A stretch of DNA of 6,107 nt from an uncultured Mesorhizobium sp. (lineage in GTDB: Bacteria; Pseudomonadota; Alphaproteobacteria; Rhizobiales; Rhizobiaceae), in contig CATMOC010000249.1 in the NCBI GenBank assembly GCA_950071955.1, forward strand, positions 1-6,107. The letters are read 5' to 3'. This document shows positions 1-5,947 of the stretch, in pieces. The translations under genes were made by a program, and so were the position numbers. Every line of letters begins with the position of its first letter. Position 1 is the stretch's first letter. Below the pieces are notes generated by a model. It was not told the DNA's origin, did not search any database, and saw only the letters and a list, made by a program, of their open reading frames with translations.

Positions 1-2
1 TG

Positions 3-371
3 GAGGCGGTCCTGGCGTCGGCCTGCCTGCCGCAGACCTTCCGCGCGGTGGAAATAGACGAGACGCCCTATTGGGATGGCGGCTTTCTCGGCAACCCGTC
101 GCTTTTCCCGCTCTTTTATTCCAATGCGCCGAAGGATATCGTGCTGGTCACGCTGAACCCGATCGAGCGCAAGGGCACGCCGCGCACCGCGGGCGAGATT
201 CAGGAGCGGCTGAACGAGATTACTTTCAACGCGTCGCTGCTGAGTGAGCTGCGCTCGATCGCCTTCGTGCAGAAACTCCTCAATGAGAGCCTTCTCAATA
301 AGGCCGTGCGCAGCCATTACCGCAACCTCAATATCCATGCGATCCGCGGCGGCGATGCGCTGCGCGATCTC
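3..371 (+). CDS. Patatin-like phospholipase, C-terminal part only (5' end outside window, 3' end lost at junction)
   Basis: Frame 3 is open from the left edge and reads as the C-terminal half of a bacterial patatin-family lipid acyl hydrolase. The catalytic-dyad Asp motif is visible as YWDGGFLGNP (Asp codon 75-77). It is followed by a strand (DIVLVTLNP) and the helical block EIQERLNEITFNASLLSEL, which is characteristic of rhizobial patatins with a DUF3734-type C-terminus. The nucleophile GxSxG would lie upstream of the window. Family similarity continues to NIHAIRGGDALRDL (about 330-371) and then stops. The following codons are the antisense of a histidine kinase, although the frame stays open to a TAG at 777-779. 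The family normally has some tens more residues after this point, so the gene is 3'-truncated. In rhizobia such patatins often neighbour 3-hydroxybutyrate dehydrogenase; that cannot be checked here. Family call is firm; the exact end is inferred. Confidence 0.8.
354..371. other. Rearrangement or misjoin junction between patatin and histidine kinase genes
   Basis: The 18 bases here encode DALRDL on the plus strand, the expected continuation of the patatin. On the minus strand they encode EIAQRI, the expected continuation of the kinase G1 box (DTGPGIPAEIAQRI). To the left only patatin makes sense, and to the right only the kinase. The two genes are therefore joined tail to tail at a microhomology, each losing its 3' end. 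This may be a genuine inversion or deletion endpoint, or an artefact of assembly. Confidence 0.75.
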
Positions 372-1853
372 GGCCGGGATTCCCGGACCGGTATCCTCGA
401 CCGAAAAGCCGACCGCGTCGGTGTTGCGCCAGGTTCGGACGCGAATCTTCCGTTCGCCCGAAGCTGCAGTCAGCGCGTGCTGGCCGTTGACGAGAAAATT
501 CGCCGCGACCTGGGTGATGTGGTCGGCATCGACGAACACCGTCAGCGGTCCGGGAGCGAGGTCCGTCTCGACCGTCACGCCGGTGCTGCGCGCGCCATAG
601 GCGGTCACTTCGAGGGCCGCGCGGATGACCTGGTTGAGGTCCGTCTCCTCGTGTTGCGCGGGGTGCAGGCGCACCATGCCGAGGAAGCTCTTGACGATGC
701 GTCCGCAGCGCTCGGCGGCGGCGCGGACCTTCTCGGCGCGCGACTTCACCTGCGGGTCGTTGGCGAACTCAAAAAGTAGCGTCGACTGGGCCACCACCAC
801 GGCGAGCGGATTGTTGAGCTCGTGCGAGACGCCGGCGAGCAGCGATCCCATCGCCGCCATCTTCTCGTTCTGGTGCAGCCTGTCGCGCTGCCGGTTGATC
901 TCCTCCTCGGCGCGCTGCCGCTCCCTCAGGTCCCGGATCGACCCGACGAACAGGCGCCGGTCGGCGGCGCGCACCTCCGAGATGGTCAGTTCGATCGGAA
1001 AGGATTCTCCCGAGGCATTGATCGCCTGGGTCTCGACGCGGCGGCCGATCATGATCGCGGGCCCGCCCTCCAGATATCGGCGGATGCCCTTCGTATGGCC
1101 CTTGCGGTGTTCCTGCGGGATCAGGGTCCCGGCGATGTTCTTGCCGAGCAACTCCGCCTTGGACCAGCCGAACATGGCTTCGGCGGCCGGATTGAACTCG
1201 ATGATGCCGCCCGATTCGTCGATGACGACGACGCCGTCTAGGGCGGCCTGCACCATCGTGGTCCGGAAGACCTCGCTGACATGCTGTTCGGAGGAGGAAT
1301 GTTCGATCGCGTCACCGATCGCGGATGCGACCAGTTCCACCGCCGCGGCTTCGTCCTCGGTCCATTCGCGTTCCCTGACGCAATCGTTGATGGCGAGCGT
1401 GCCCCAAAGATAGCCGTGCGCGAAGATCGGGACCGACAGGAACGACAGGATCAGGTTCTTCTCGAAATCGGCACGCAGGAAGCCTTCGAGGTTTCGCGTA
1501 TGGCCCGAGAAGACCTTGCCTTGCCTCTCCTCCTCACCGATTCGCTTGAGGAGCGGGTCGTCCACCAGGATCGCTTCGCGGATCAATGTCGGGCGCTCGG
1601 CCGACTTCAGCACCGCGAGATCGACCCAGTAGGAGGCGATGGACTGCGAGAAGCCGGCCTTCGGCATCGGCTTGAGCTGGAAGACGATGGTGCGGTGGCA
1701 GTCCAGCGCCTGACCCAGGATGGCCAGGACGTCGTCGATCTCCTGCAGCCACTCGTTCGCCTCGCGAAGCCGGCGTGCGATACGCGAAATCGCGACCGGC
1801 AGGCTCATCGCGCGCGATCGGGTCGGAACCGGGACAGCCGCGCCTTCGATCAT
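354..1853 (-). CDS. Soluble GAF-PAS sensor histidine kinase, 3'-truncated in the ATPase domain
   Basis: About 500 codons are present. There is no signal peptide or membrane segment, so this is a cytoplasmic sensor. Order: GAF-like domain about residues 20-185; PAS domain about 197-315 (MVQAALDGVVVIDESGGIIE, with FGW and the NASGESFPIEL motif); DHp/HisKA with phospho-acceptor His344 in SHELNNP; then HATPase_c with N-box Asn456 (NFLVNGQHAL) and G1 Asp487 (DTGPGIP). After EIAQRI the expected FEPFFTTK segment and the G2 box (GTGLGLS) are missing, because patatin DNA begins. The frame stays open to the left edge but reads as nonsense. Without the ATP lid and G2 box the product should not bind ATP normally. 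ATG at 1853 is chosen because it lies 34 bp after the stop of the upstream regulator, with a weak GGGAG 11 bases before it. It forms an operon with the minus-strand response regulator, which it would phosphorylate. Confidence 0.85.
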
Positions 1854-1887
1854 GCCGTCGCGATCTCCCTGCCAGGCGATAACGTCG

Positions 1888-2625
1888 TCAGCGGCTTTCC
1901 CCGCCGGGAAGCGAGAAGACGTAGCCTTCCCCGCGGACTGTTTTCAGGAAGCGCGGGCTCGCGGGGTCGGGCTCGATCTTCTTGCGCAGGCGCATGATGC
2001 GGATGTCGAGGGCGCGCGAGGATTCAAGATCCTCGCTGAAGCCGATCGCTTCCGAGATGGCCGAGCGGGTCAACAGGCGATTCGGTCGGGTCAGGAAAAC
2101 TTCCAGCACATCGAACTCGCTCTTGGCGAGTTCGATGGATGAGCCGTCCGGACCGATGACCAGCCTTCCGTCGAGATCGGCGCTGTAGGAACCGAAGGAT
2201 ATGATCTTGTTGGCCACCCGCTTGGCCGGCGCCGGCGGGGCGGCAGCCGCGGCGGAGGCCGGCGGCACCCGCCGCAGCACGCTTCGAACCCGCGCCAGGA
2301 GTTCGCGCAGTTCGTAGGGCTTGACGATGTAGTCGTCGGCGCCGAGTTCGAGGCCGACGATGCGGTCGATTGAGGTGCCGGCGGCGGTGGCGAAGATGAT
2401 GCCGAGCGGCATCTGCGAGCGAAGCCATCGCCCGAGCGCCAGCCCGTCCTCGCCAGGCATGGCGATGTCGAGGATCGCGAGATCGAAACTGTGCACGGCG
2501 ACCAGTTCGCGCATCTCCGCCGCGCTCGCTGCGGTCATCACGTCGTATCCGCTCGCCGCGAGATATTCCGCCACCGCATCCCGCAGATCGGGCTCGTCGT
2601 CGACAACTGCGATACGCGACCGCAT
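1888..2625 (-). CDS. OmpR-family response regulator (receiver + winged helix)
   Basis: 245 residues. The receiver domain spans about 4-117 with a full active site: acidic pair Asp9-Asp10 (VVDDEP), phospho-acceptor Asp53 (AILDIAMPGEDG), switch Thr80 and Lys102 (YIVKPYE). An Ala/Pro-rich linker (about 121-136) leads to a winged-helix DNA-binding domain at about 140-240, with recognition-helix region SSRALDIRIMRLRKKI and the terminal hairpin TVRGEGYVFS. The ATG at 2625 is preferred over an in-frame ATG at 2691. AGGGGG lies 8 bases upstream of it, and the receiver's first strand begins directly after it. It is first in an operon with the GAF-PAS kinase (34-bp gap) and is divergent from a second OmpR-type regulator. 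It is expected to be the phosphorylated output regulator of that kinase. Target genes are unknown. Confidence 0.93.
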   Translation of the reverse strand: MRSRIAVVDDEPDLRDAVAEYLAASGYDVMTAASAAEMRELVAVHSFDLAILDIAMPGEDGLALGRWLRSQMPLGIIFATAAGTSIDRIVGLELGADDYIVKPYELRELLARVRSVLRRVPPASAAAAAPPAPAKRVANKIISFGSYSADLDGRLVIGPDGSSIELAKSEFDVLEVFLTRPNRLLTRSAISEAIGFSEDLESSRALDIRIMRLRKKIEPDPASPRFLKTVRGEGYVFSLPGGESR

Positions 2626-2717
2626 CGCGGTATCCCCCTGGTTTCCCGCAATAAGTAGATTGGGTATAAACATATTGTCCAGCCTGTTCATCGGGCGTTT
2701 GTTTCAGGGATCCGCAA
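2626..2717. promoter_or_regulatory. Divergent intergenic region between two response-regulator genes
   Basis: These 92 bases separate oppositely oriented starts and must hold both promoters unless a gene is read from upstream. The stretch at about 2650-2678 is strikingly AT-rich (ATAAGTAG, GGGTATAAACATATTG) in a GC-rich neighbourhood. On the minus strand a TGGACA at about 2676-2681 could be a -35 element, but I see no convincing -10. The two ribosome-binding sites lie at 2634-2639 (minus) and 2705-2710 (plus, CAGGGA). Mutual regulation by the two flanking proteins is an inference. Confidence 0.4.
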
Positions 2718-3392
2718 GTGGGTCGAAGACCGGTCGTCGCGCGTATCTGCAGCAAGAACGAAACCGACGAAGCGCTGGCCGATTATCTCGACCGGCGCGG
2801 TTACGACGTGCGATTCGCGCACGAGGAATGGAGCGCGATGGCCCTTCTCGGCGCCAACGACGTCGACGTGGCGCTGGTCGACCTGCAACTCGACGGTCTC
2901 AGCGGAACCGACCTGTTGCGAAAATTCTCCGGCGGCGGATCGACGGCCTTCGTCATGATCGGCAGGAATTGCGAGCCGGTCGACCGCATCCTGGCGCTGG
3001 AACTCGGCGCGGCCGATTTCCTCGACGCTCCGGTCGTGCCGCGCGAACTGGCGAGCCGCCTCAACCGACTGCTTGCCCGGCGCGGACATCCAATCGGCGA
3101 CCTTGTGATGCTGGAGAATTCCAGCGTCGACATGAAGGCGGCGCTGGTCATGCGCAATTCGGGTGAGGAGGAACAGCTCTCGCCGGGGCAGATCGCCCTG
3201 CTGCGCCTGTTTGTCGGCAATCCGGGCCGGGTGCTCGGCCGCGAGGACATCATGGCTGCGGCACCGGCGGAGAGCTTCGACGCCTTCGACCGCTCCGTCG
3301 ATTCGCGCATCGTGCGGCTGCGCCGCAAGCTCGACACCGAAAGCATCGTGACGGTACGCGGCGCGGGTTATCGGTTCGATCCGCCGGTCTGA
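2718..3392 (+). CDS. OmpR-type regulator with degenerate (pseudo)receiver
   Basis: 224 residues, started at GTG 2718 because CAGGGA lies 7 bases upstream and no better start exists. The N-terminal half (about 5-120) has the receiver layout and keeps Asp55 (VALVDLQLDG). The residues that coordinate Mg2+ and the phosphoryl group are gone. The acidic pair aligns with Cys11-Ser12 (ARICSKNE), the switch Thr/Ser with Gly82 (VMIGRN), and the Lys of the KP motif with Ala104 (FLDAPVVP). The winged helix (about 150-222) is intact, with recognition region DRSVDSRIVRLRRKL and terminal TVRGAGYRFD. Atypical OmpR-type regulators such as ChxR and HP1043 work without phosphorylation, and this is likely the same kind. 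The recognition helix resembles that of the divergent neighbour, so overlapping targets or heterodimers are conceivable. It is divergent from the canonical regulator and convergent with the DUF6572-like gene, 29 bp away. Confidence 0.88.
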   Translation: MGRRPVVARICSKNETDEALADYLDRRGYDVRFAHEEWSAMALLGANDVDVALVDLQLDGLSGTDLLRKFSGGGSTAFVMIGRNCEPVDRILALELGAADFLDAPVVPRELASRLNRLLARRGHPIGDLVMLENSSVDMKAALVMRNSGEEEQLSPGQIALLRLFVGNPGRVLGREDIMAAAPAESFDAFDRSVDSRIVRLRRKLDTESIVTVRGAGYRFDPPV

Positions 3393-3421
3393 CGCGGCCG
3401 CCCCTGCCGCATCCGCACGCA

Positions 3422-3868
3422 TCACTCGCCCACCAGCGACAGAAGGTCAGTCTCGCCGCCCCAGACGAAGTCGACGCTGGCGCCCGCCATCTGCCGGCGG
3501 AATTCCTCGAGCACGACGACGTCGTCCGCGGACGGCGCAGCATCCGAGACGAGCACGACGCGCACCTTCATGCCCGACGCCTCCGGGATGTCGCGCACAA
3601 GCTGGCCGCCGAGCGCGTAGCGCATGTAGCCGGAGATCTTGTTTCCCAGCATCACGTGCGTCTCGGGCGACCAGGGCCGGTCCTGAACGATAACCATGGA
3701 GACGAAAGGCTTCGCCGGGTCTGCCTTCAGCGCGTCGATGGCATCGGGATCGTCCACCGCCGCGCCGGCCGGCAATCCACCCGCGAGAAGCGCCATGGCG
3801 ATCAAGGCGGCACCGAGCACGGTGCGCCAAGCGTCCGTCAGGCGCGAGAATAGCCCGCGCGGGACCAT
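3422..3868 (-). CDS. Exported protein resembling DUF6572, function unknown
   Basis: 148 residues. The N-terminus is a typical Sec signal: Arg-containing n-region, hydrophobic core about 18-31 (LGAALIAMALLAGG) and AGAA just before Val38. The mature part (about 110 residues) has alternating strands and helices. Its pattern is IDALKADP, then strand MVIVQD-x-PW, a helix with H, K and Y, GGQL, IPEASG, strand VRVVLV, and a final helix. This matches what I recall of DUF6572 proteins, which are usually cytoplasmic; the match is from memory only. The ATG at 3868 shares its A with the stop codon of the upstream small gene (TGATG), and a GTG just before it at 3871 is less likely. There is no good ribosome-binding site, so translation probably depends on the overlap. 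No catalytic motif is visible. It is convergent with the pseudo-receiver regulator. Confidence 0.75.
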   Translation of the reverse strand: MVPRGLFSRLTDAWRTVLGAALIAMALLAGGLPAGAAVDDPDAIDALKADPAKPFVSMVIVQDRPWSPETHVMLGNKISGYMRYALGGQLVRDIPEASGMKVRVVLVSDAAPSADDVVVLEEFRRQMAGASVDFVWGGETDLLSLVGE

Positions 3869-4035
3869 CACCGCACCACGGCGCCGGTTTCGGCGGCGGC
3901 GAGGGTCTGTCTTTCGACCGCCATGCGCCGCGGCGTTTCGTCCTTCATCGCAAGTGCCGCGACGGCGGCGGCGCCGAAGGCGACCTGCCCCGCCAGGAGG
4001 GCATTGAGAACCATTCCCGCAAACCGGCTACGCAT
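3868..4035 (-). CDS. Small single-pass membrane or exported peptide (55 aa)
   Basis: A 55-residue frame starts at ATG 4035 with AAGGA 7 bases upstream (4043-4047). It begins MRSRFAGMV and continues with a hydrophobic stretch of about 23 residues rich in Ala, Leu and Val (about 7-29), then a charged tail (KDETPRRMAVERQ) ending GAVVR. This could be an inner-membrane anchor with its tail outside, or an uncleaved signal. Its stop overlaps the start of the exported DUF6572-like gene by one base. The overlap and the good ribosome-binding site are the main evidence that it is a real gene. It may be co-expressed with, and act together with, that protein. No family recognised. Confidence 0.6.
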   Translation of the reverse strand: MRSRFAGMVLNALLAGQVAFGAAAVAALAMKDETPRRMAVERQTLAAAETGAVVR

Positions 4036-4358
4036 TTTCCATTCCTTCGAACTTCGGAGATCGCGGAAGCGACCCTGTTGGATGCAACATCGACCGGTTC
4101 TGTATCGGGACCATGCCGCTGGACCGGCTCCGGGTTGCAGCGCATGCGGGGCTCAAGACTTTGCAGCCGCATGGGAAATTCGCGCCACCGAGAGTGCGAA
4201 AGAAATAGTGAAGGCAGATGAGACTGTTTGTTTCGTCGAAGGCCAATTTGGAAACAGAAACGAAACCATTTCTACTGGTGAACGAAATTTCCATGAAACC
4301 TCCATGGCAGATTGTTCGGCCATCGAACATCGAACGAACAAAACAGATGGAGGCGGGA
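4036..4358. other. Divergent non-coding region, 323 bp
   Basis: It lies between the minus-strand small-peptide gene and the L,D-transpeptidase and should carry both promoters. I see no convincing gene in it; the plus-strand frame that crosses it has no family signal. From about 4195 to 4345 it becomes A-rich on the plus strand, with repeated GAAAC, CGAA and CGAAC words. A hexamer pair TGCAAC (4083-4088) and GTTGCA (4134-4139) is inverted but widely spaced. No canonical -35/-10 pair stands out. Confidence 0.5.
4230..4266. repeat. Inverted repeat GTTTCGT/ACGAAAC with GAAAC direct repeats
   Basis: GTTTCGT at 4230-4236 is exactly complementary to ACGAAAC at 4260-4266, with 23 bases between. GAAAC also occurs three times at 4251, 4257 and 4262. 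Further related words follow (GAACGAAA, ATCGAAC, GAACGAAC) up to the ribosome-binding site of the L,D-transpeptidase gene. This could be an operator array; the short arms could also be chance in an A-rich stretch. Confidence 0.3.
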
Positions 4359-4817
4359 ATGAAACAGAACCTGGCAACGAGACTGATCAACATCGCGGCC
4401 TTGACGATTGGTGGCGCAGCCCTGTGGATGGCAGCCGCGGCCAGCACGGCGGCGGCCTCCACGGTCGTGGCAAGGATCGACGTCTCCGACCAGACGATGC
4501 AGGTCATTGTGGACGGCCAGCCAACCTACGAATGGAAAGTCTCGACCGCCGGACGCGGCTACCGCACGCCGCGCGGGACATTCTCGCCCACGCGCATGCA
4601 CAAGATGTGGTATTCGCGCAAATACGACAACGCGCCGATGCCGCATTCGATTTTCTTCCATGGCGGCTATGCCGTGCATGCGACCGACGCCGTGAAGCGG
4701 CTGGGCCAGCCGGCATCCCATGGCTGCGTCCGCCTGCATCCGAAAAATGCGGCGAGCCTCTACAGTCTCGTGAAGTCCCATGGATCGGCGAACATGCGGA
4801 TCGTTATCGTCGATTGA
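4359..4817 (+). CDS. Periplasmic L,D-transpeptidase (YkuD domain)
   Basis: 152 residues. It starts at ATG 4359, with GGAGG 5 bases upstream; the frame is open further upstream but without a signal peptide or SD. Signal peptide: MKQNLATR, then a hydrophobic core to about residue 30, with cleavage likely near Ala33. The mature protein is nearly only a YkuD catalytic domain: strand VARIDVSDQTMQVIVDG, a PRGTFSP segment, His101 in FFHGGYAVHAT, and the active-site signature SHGCVRL with His121 and nucleophile Cys123. The family forms 3-3 peptidoglycan crosslinks or attaches proteins to meso-diaminopimelate; in alphaproteobacteria some members anchor outer-membrane beta-barrels to peptidoglycan. No LysM or other binding domain is present. 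It is transcribed alone and followed by a terminator. Which of the reactions it performs cannot be read from the sequence. Confidence 0.92.
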   Translation: MKQNLATRLINIAALTIGGAALWMAAAASTAAASTVVARIDVSDQTMQVIVDGQPTYEWKVSTAGRGYRTPRGTFSPTRMHKMWYSRKYDNAPMPHSIFFHGGYAVHATDAVKRLGQPASHGCVRLHPKNAASLYSLVKSHGSANMRIVIVD

Positions 4818-4858
4818 TCCGAAGGACCGTAGACCTTCGCGACCACTTTAATGTCATT

Positions 4859-4886
4859 CGGCGGCCTTCGCCCGGGCCGCCGTTTT
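4859..4886 (+). terminator. Rho-independent terminator after the L,D-transpeptidase gene
   Basis: Perfect 8-bp GC stem CGGCGGCC (4859-4866) and GGCCGCCG (4875-4882) with an 8-base loop, followed by TTTT (4883-4886). It sits 42 bases after the stop and separates the gene from the ars operon. Confidence 0.85.
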
Positions 4887-4895
4887 GGATTCCGC

Positions 4896-4924
4896 TTGAC
4901 CGCGGCATGGGGCCTCGCTATCCA
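4896..4924 (+). promoter_or_regulatory. Probable promoter of the ars operon
   Basis: TTGACC (4896-4901, five of six to the -35 consensus), a 17-base spacer, then TATCCA (4919-4924, three of six to the -10 consensus). The downstream inverted repeat begins exactly at the -10, as expected for repression by blocking RNA polymerase. The predicted leader before arsR would be only about 20 bases. Confidence 0.5.
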
Positions 4925-4949
4925 AGCCGTTATTCTGGAAACTTGGATA
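4919..4949. promoter_or_regulatory. Inverted-repeat operator, probably for ArsR
   Basis: Perfect 8-bp arms TATCCAAG (4919-4926) and CTTGGATA (4942-4949) separated by 15 bases, ending one base before the arsR start codon. Arms, position and overlap with the -10 fit an autoregulatory ArsR/SmtB dimer site. ArsR binding itself is inferred. Confidence 0.6.
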
Positions 4950-4950
4950 T

Positions 4951-5283
4951 ATGGATAAAACTGCTGCCCTTGCCGCGCTGGCCGCTCTCGGTCAGGACAC
5001 CCGTCTGGAGGTGTTCCGCCTCCTGGTGAAGAGCGGGGAGGCTGGCCTGCCCGCCGGCGAGATCGCCGCGCGGCTGGACATCGTTCAGAACACGATGTCG
5101 GCGCACCTGAAGGTGCTGGCTCACGCGGGCCTGATCAGGCCGGAGCGGGATGGCCGCACGATCCGCTATCTTGCGGACATGACCGGCCTTCGCGACCTGC
5201 TCGCCTACCTGATGGAGGACTGCTGCAACGGTTCTCCGGACCTCTGCCGGCCCGTCATCAACGCCATCACCTGCGACTGTTAG
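4951..5283 (+). CDS. arsR: ArsR-family arsenic-responsive repressor
   Basis: 110 residues, the normal size for ArsR/SmtB repressors. A winged helix-turn-helix spans about 8-85: ALGQDTRLEVFRLLVKSG, the recognition region VQNTMSAHLKVLAHAGL, and the wing RDGRTIRYLA. The classical ELCVCDL metal site of plasmid ArsR is absent (RLDIVQNTMS instead). Cysteines cluster at the C-terminus: Cys91, Cys92, Cys99, Cys108 and Cys110. That placement recalls AfArsR-type repressors, which bind As(III) with C-terminal cysteines. It represses in the absence of arsenite and releases DNA on binding it. ATG 4951 directly follows the inverted repeat; only a weak TTGGA precedes it. It is the first gene of arsR-arsC-acr3, 11 bases before arsC. 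Confidence 0.93.
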   Translation: MDKTAALAALAALGQDTRLEVFRLLVKSGEAGLPAGEIAARLDIVQNTMSAHLKVLAHAGLIRPERDGRTIRYLADMTGLRDLLAYLMEDCCNGSPDLCRPVINAITCDC

Positions 5284-5294
5284 GGGGTTCCGAA

Positions 5295-5804
5295 ATGAGC
5301 GACCAGGTCTACAACGTGCTTTTCCTCTGCACCGGCAATTCCGCCCGGTCCATTCTTGCCGAGGCGATCCTGAACCGCGTCGGACAGGGCCGCTTCAGGG
5401 CCTTCTCGGCTGGTTCGCAGCCGAAGGGCGAGGTGCATCCTTATTCGCTCGACCTCCTGAAGAGCCTCAACCACGACACCTCGTTCGCCCGCTCGAAGAA
5501 CTGGGAGGAGTTCGCGCAGCCCGGCGCCCCGGAGATGAACTTCGTCTTCACCGTCTGCGACAACGCCGCCAACGAGGCCTGTCCGGTGTGGCCGGGCCAG
5601 CCCATGACCGCGCACTGGGGCGTGCCCGACCCGGCGGCGGTGGAAGGGACCGAGGCAGAGAAGCGCCTCGCCTTCGCCGACGCCTACCGCATGCTCAACA
5701 ACCGTATCTCGATCTTCACCAGCCTTCCCATGAATTCGCTGGATCGCCTGGCGCTGCAGAAGCGGCTGGACGAGATCGGCAGGAACCTGCCGAAGGCGGG
5801 ATGA
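5295..5804 (+). CDS. arsC: Arsenate reductase, low-molecular-weight phosphatase type
   Basis: 169 residues. It reduces As(V) to As(III) in the cytoplasm. The phosphatase P-loop CTGNSARS gives nucleophile Cys12 and Arg18 (CX5R). Two further cysteines, Cys88 and Cys96 in TVCDNAANEACPVWPG, match the relay that forms the disulfide reduced by thioredoxin. Asp112 in GVPDP is the likely general acid. This is the pI258-like class, not the glutaredoxin-dependent E. coli type. AGGGGG at 5282-5287 overlaps the arsR stop and sits 7 bases before the ATG. The stop overlaps the ATG of acr3 (ATGA), showing translational coupling. The reductant is inferred from the family. Confidence 0.94.
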   Translation: MSDQVYNVLFLCTGNSARSILAEAILNRVGQGRFRAFSAGSQPKGEVHPYSLDLLKSLNHDTSFARSKNWEEFAQPGAPEMNFVFTVCDNAANEACPVWPGQPMTAHWGVPDPAAVEGTEAEKRLAFADAYRMLNNRISIFTSLPMNSLDRLALQKRLDEIGRNLPKAG

Positions 5805-5947
5805 TCAACGACAGGACGGCGAGCGGCGACATGACGGATCAGACATACGACGCTTCGACCGCAGCCGGCGGGATCGGCTTCTTCGAAAAATGGCTTTCGG
5901 CCTGCGCGTTAGAGGCGCTGAACATGGCAATGCAGAAGGCATGCTAA
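5801..5947 (+). pseudogene. acr3: Acr3 arsenite efflux pump, N-terminal fragment
   Basis: The frame starts at ATG 5801, overlapping the arsC stop by four bases; ATG 5831 is an alternative start. Residues 1 to about 33 (MINDRTASGDMTDQTYD, then GGIGFFEKWLS) match the start of rhizobial Acr3 up to the edge of the first transmembrane helix. That helix should then begin, but the reading becomes ACALEALNMAMQKAC and stops at TAA 5945-5947. None of the ten or so membrane helices remains. The break is at about 5897-5905, and a TTA codon, rare in this DNA, follows immediately. The call rests on operon position plus the short FFEKWLS match. The fragment cannot transport arsenite. A small unrelated 48-residue protein is the alternative, but less likely. 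Confidence 0.65.

Noticed and set aside
372..779. Plus-strand open frame continuing the patatin to a TAG at 777-779
   Set aside because: The predicted residues have no patatin character, and the same bases on the minus strand give a clear DHp/ATPase domain. The frame is open only because of high GC.
625..1997. Several long plus-strand open frames
   Set aside because: They are antisense to the GAF-PAS kinase and have Ser/Arg-rich or low-complexity translations without family signal.
2024..2755. Arg-rich minus-strand frame overlapping the response regulator
   Set aside because: It is a shifted-frame shadow of the OmpR-type gene, whose active site and DNA-binding motifs are unmistakable.
3393..3421. 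Terminator between the convergent regulator and DUF6572-like genes
   Set aside because: Only a short GC palindrome (3394-3401) is present, with no T-run on either strand.
2360..3425. Long frames spanning the divergent regulators on the opposite strands
   Set aside because: They run through both start regions of clearly recognised genes and show no domain; they reflect GC-rich codon shadows.
4028..4507. Minus-strand frame in the divergent region
   Set aside because: No ribosome-binding site or family signal, and it runs antisense into the signal-peptide region of the L,D-transpeptidase.
3923..5029. Very long plus-strand frame (368 codons)
   Set aside because: It overlaps the L,D-transpeptidase out of frame, runs through a terminator and into arsR, and is Arg-rich without motifs.
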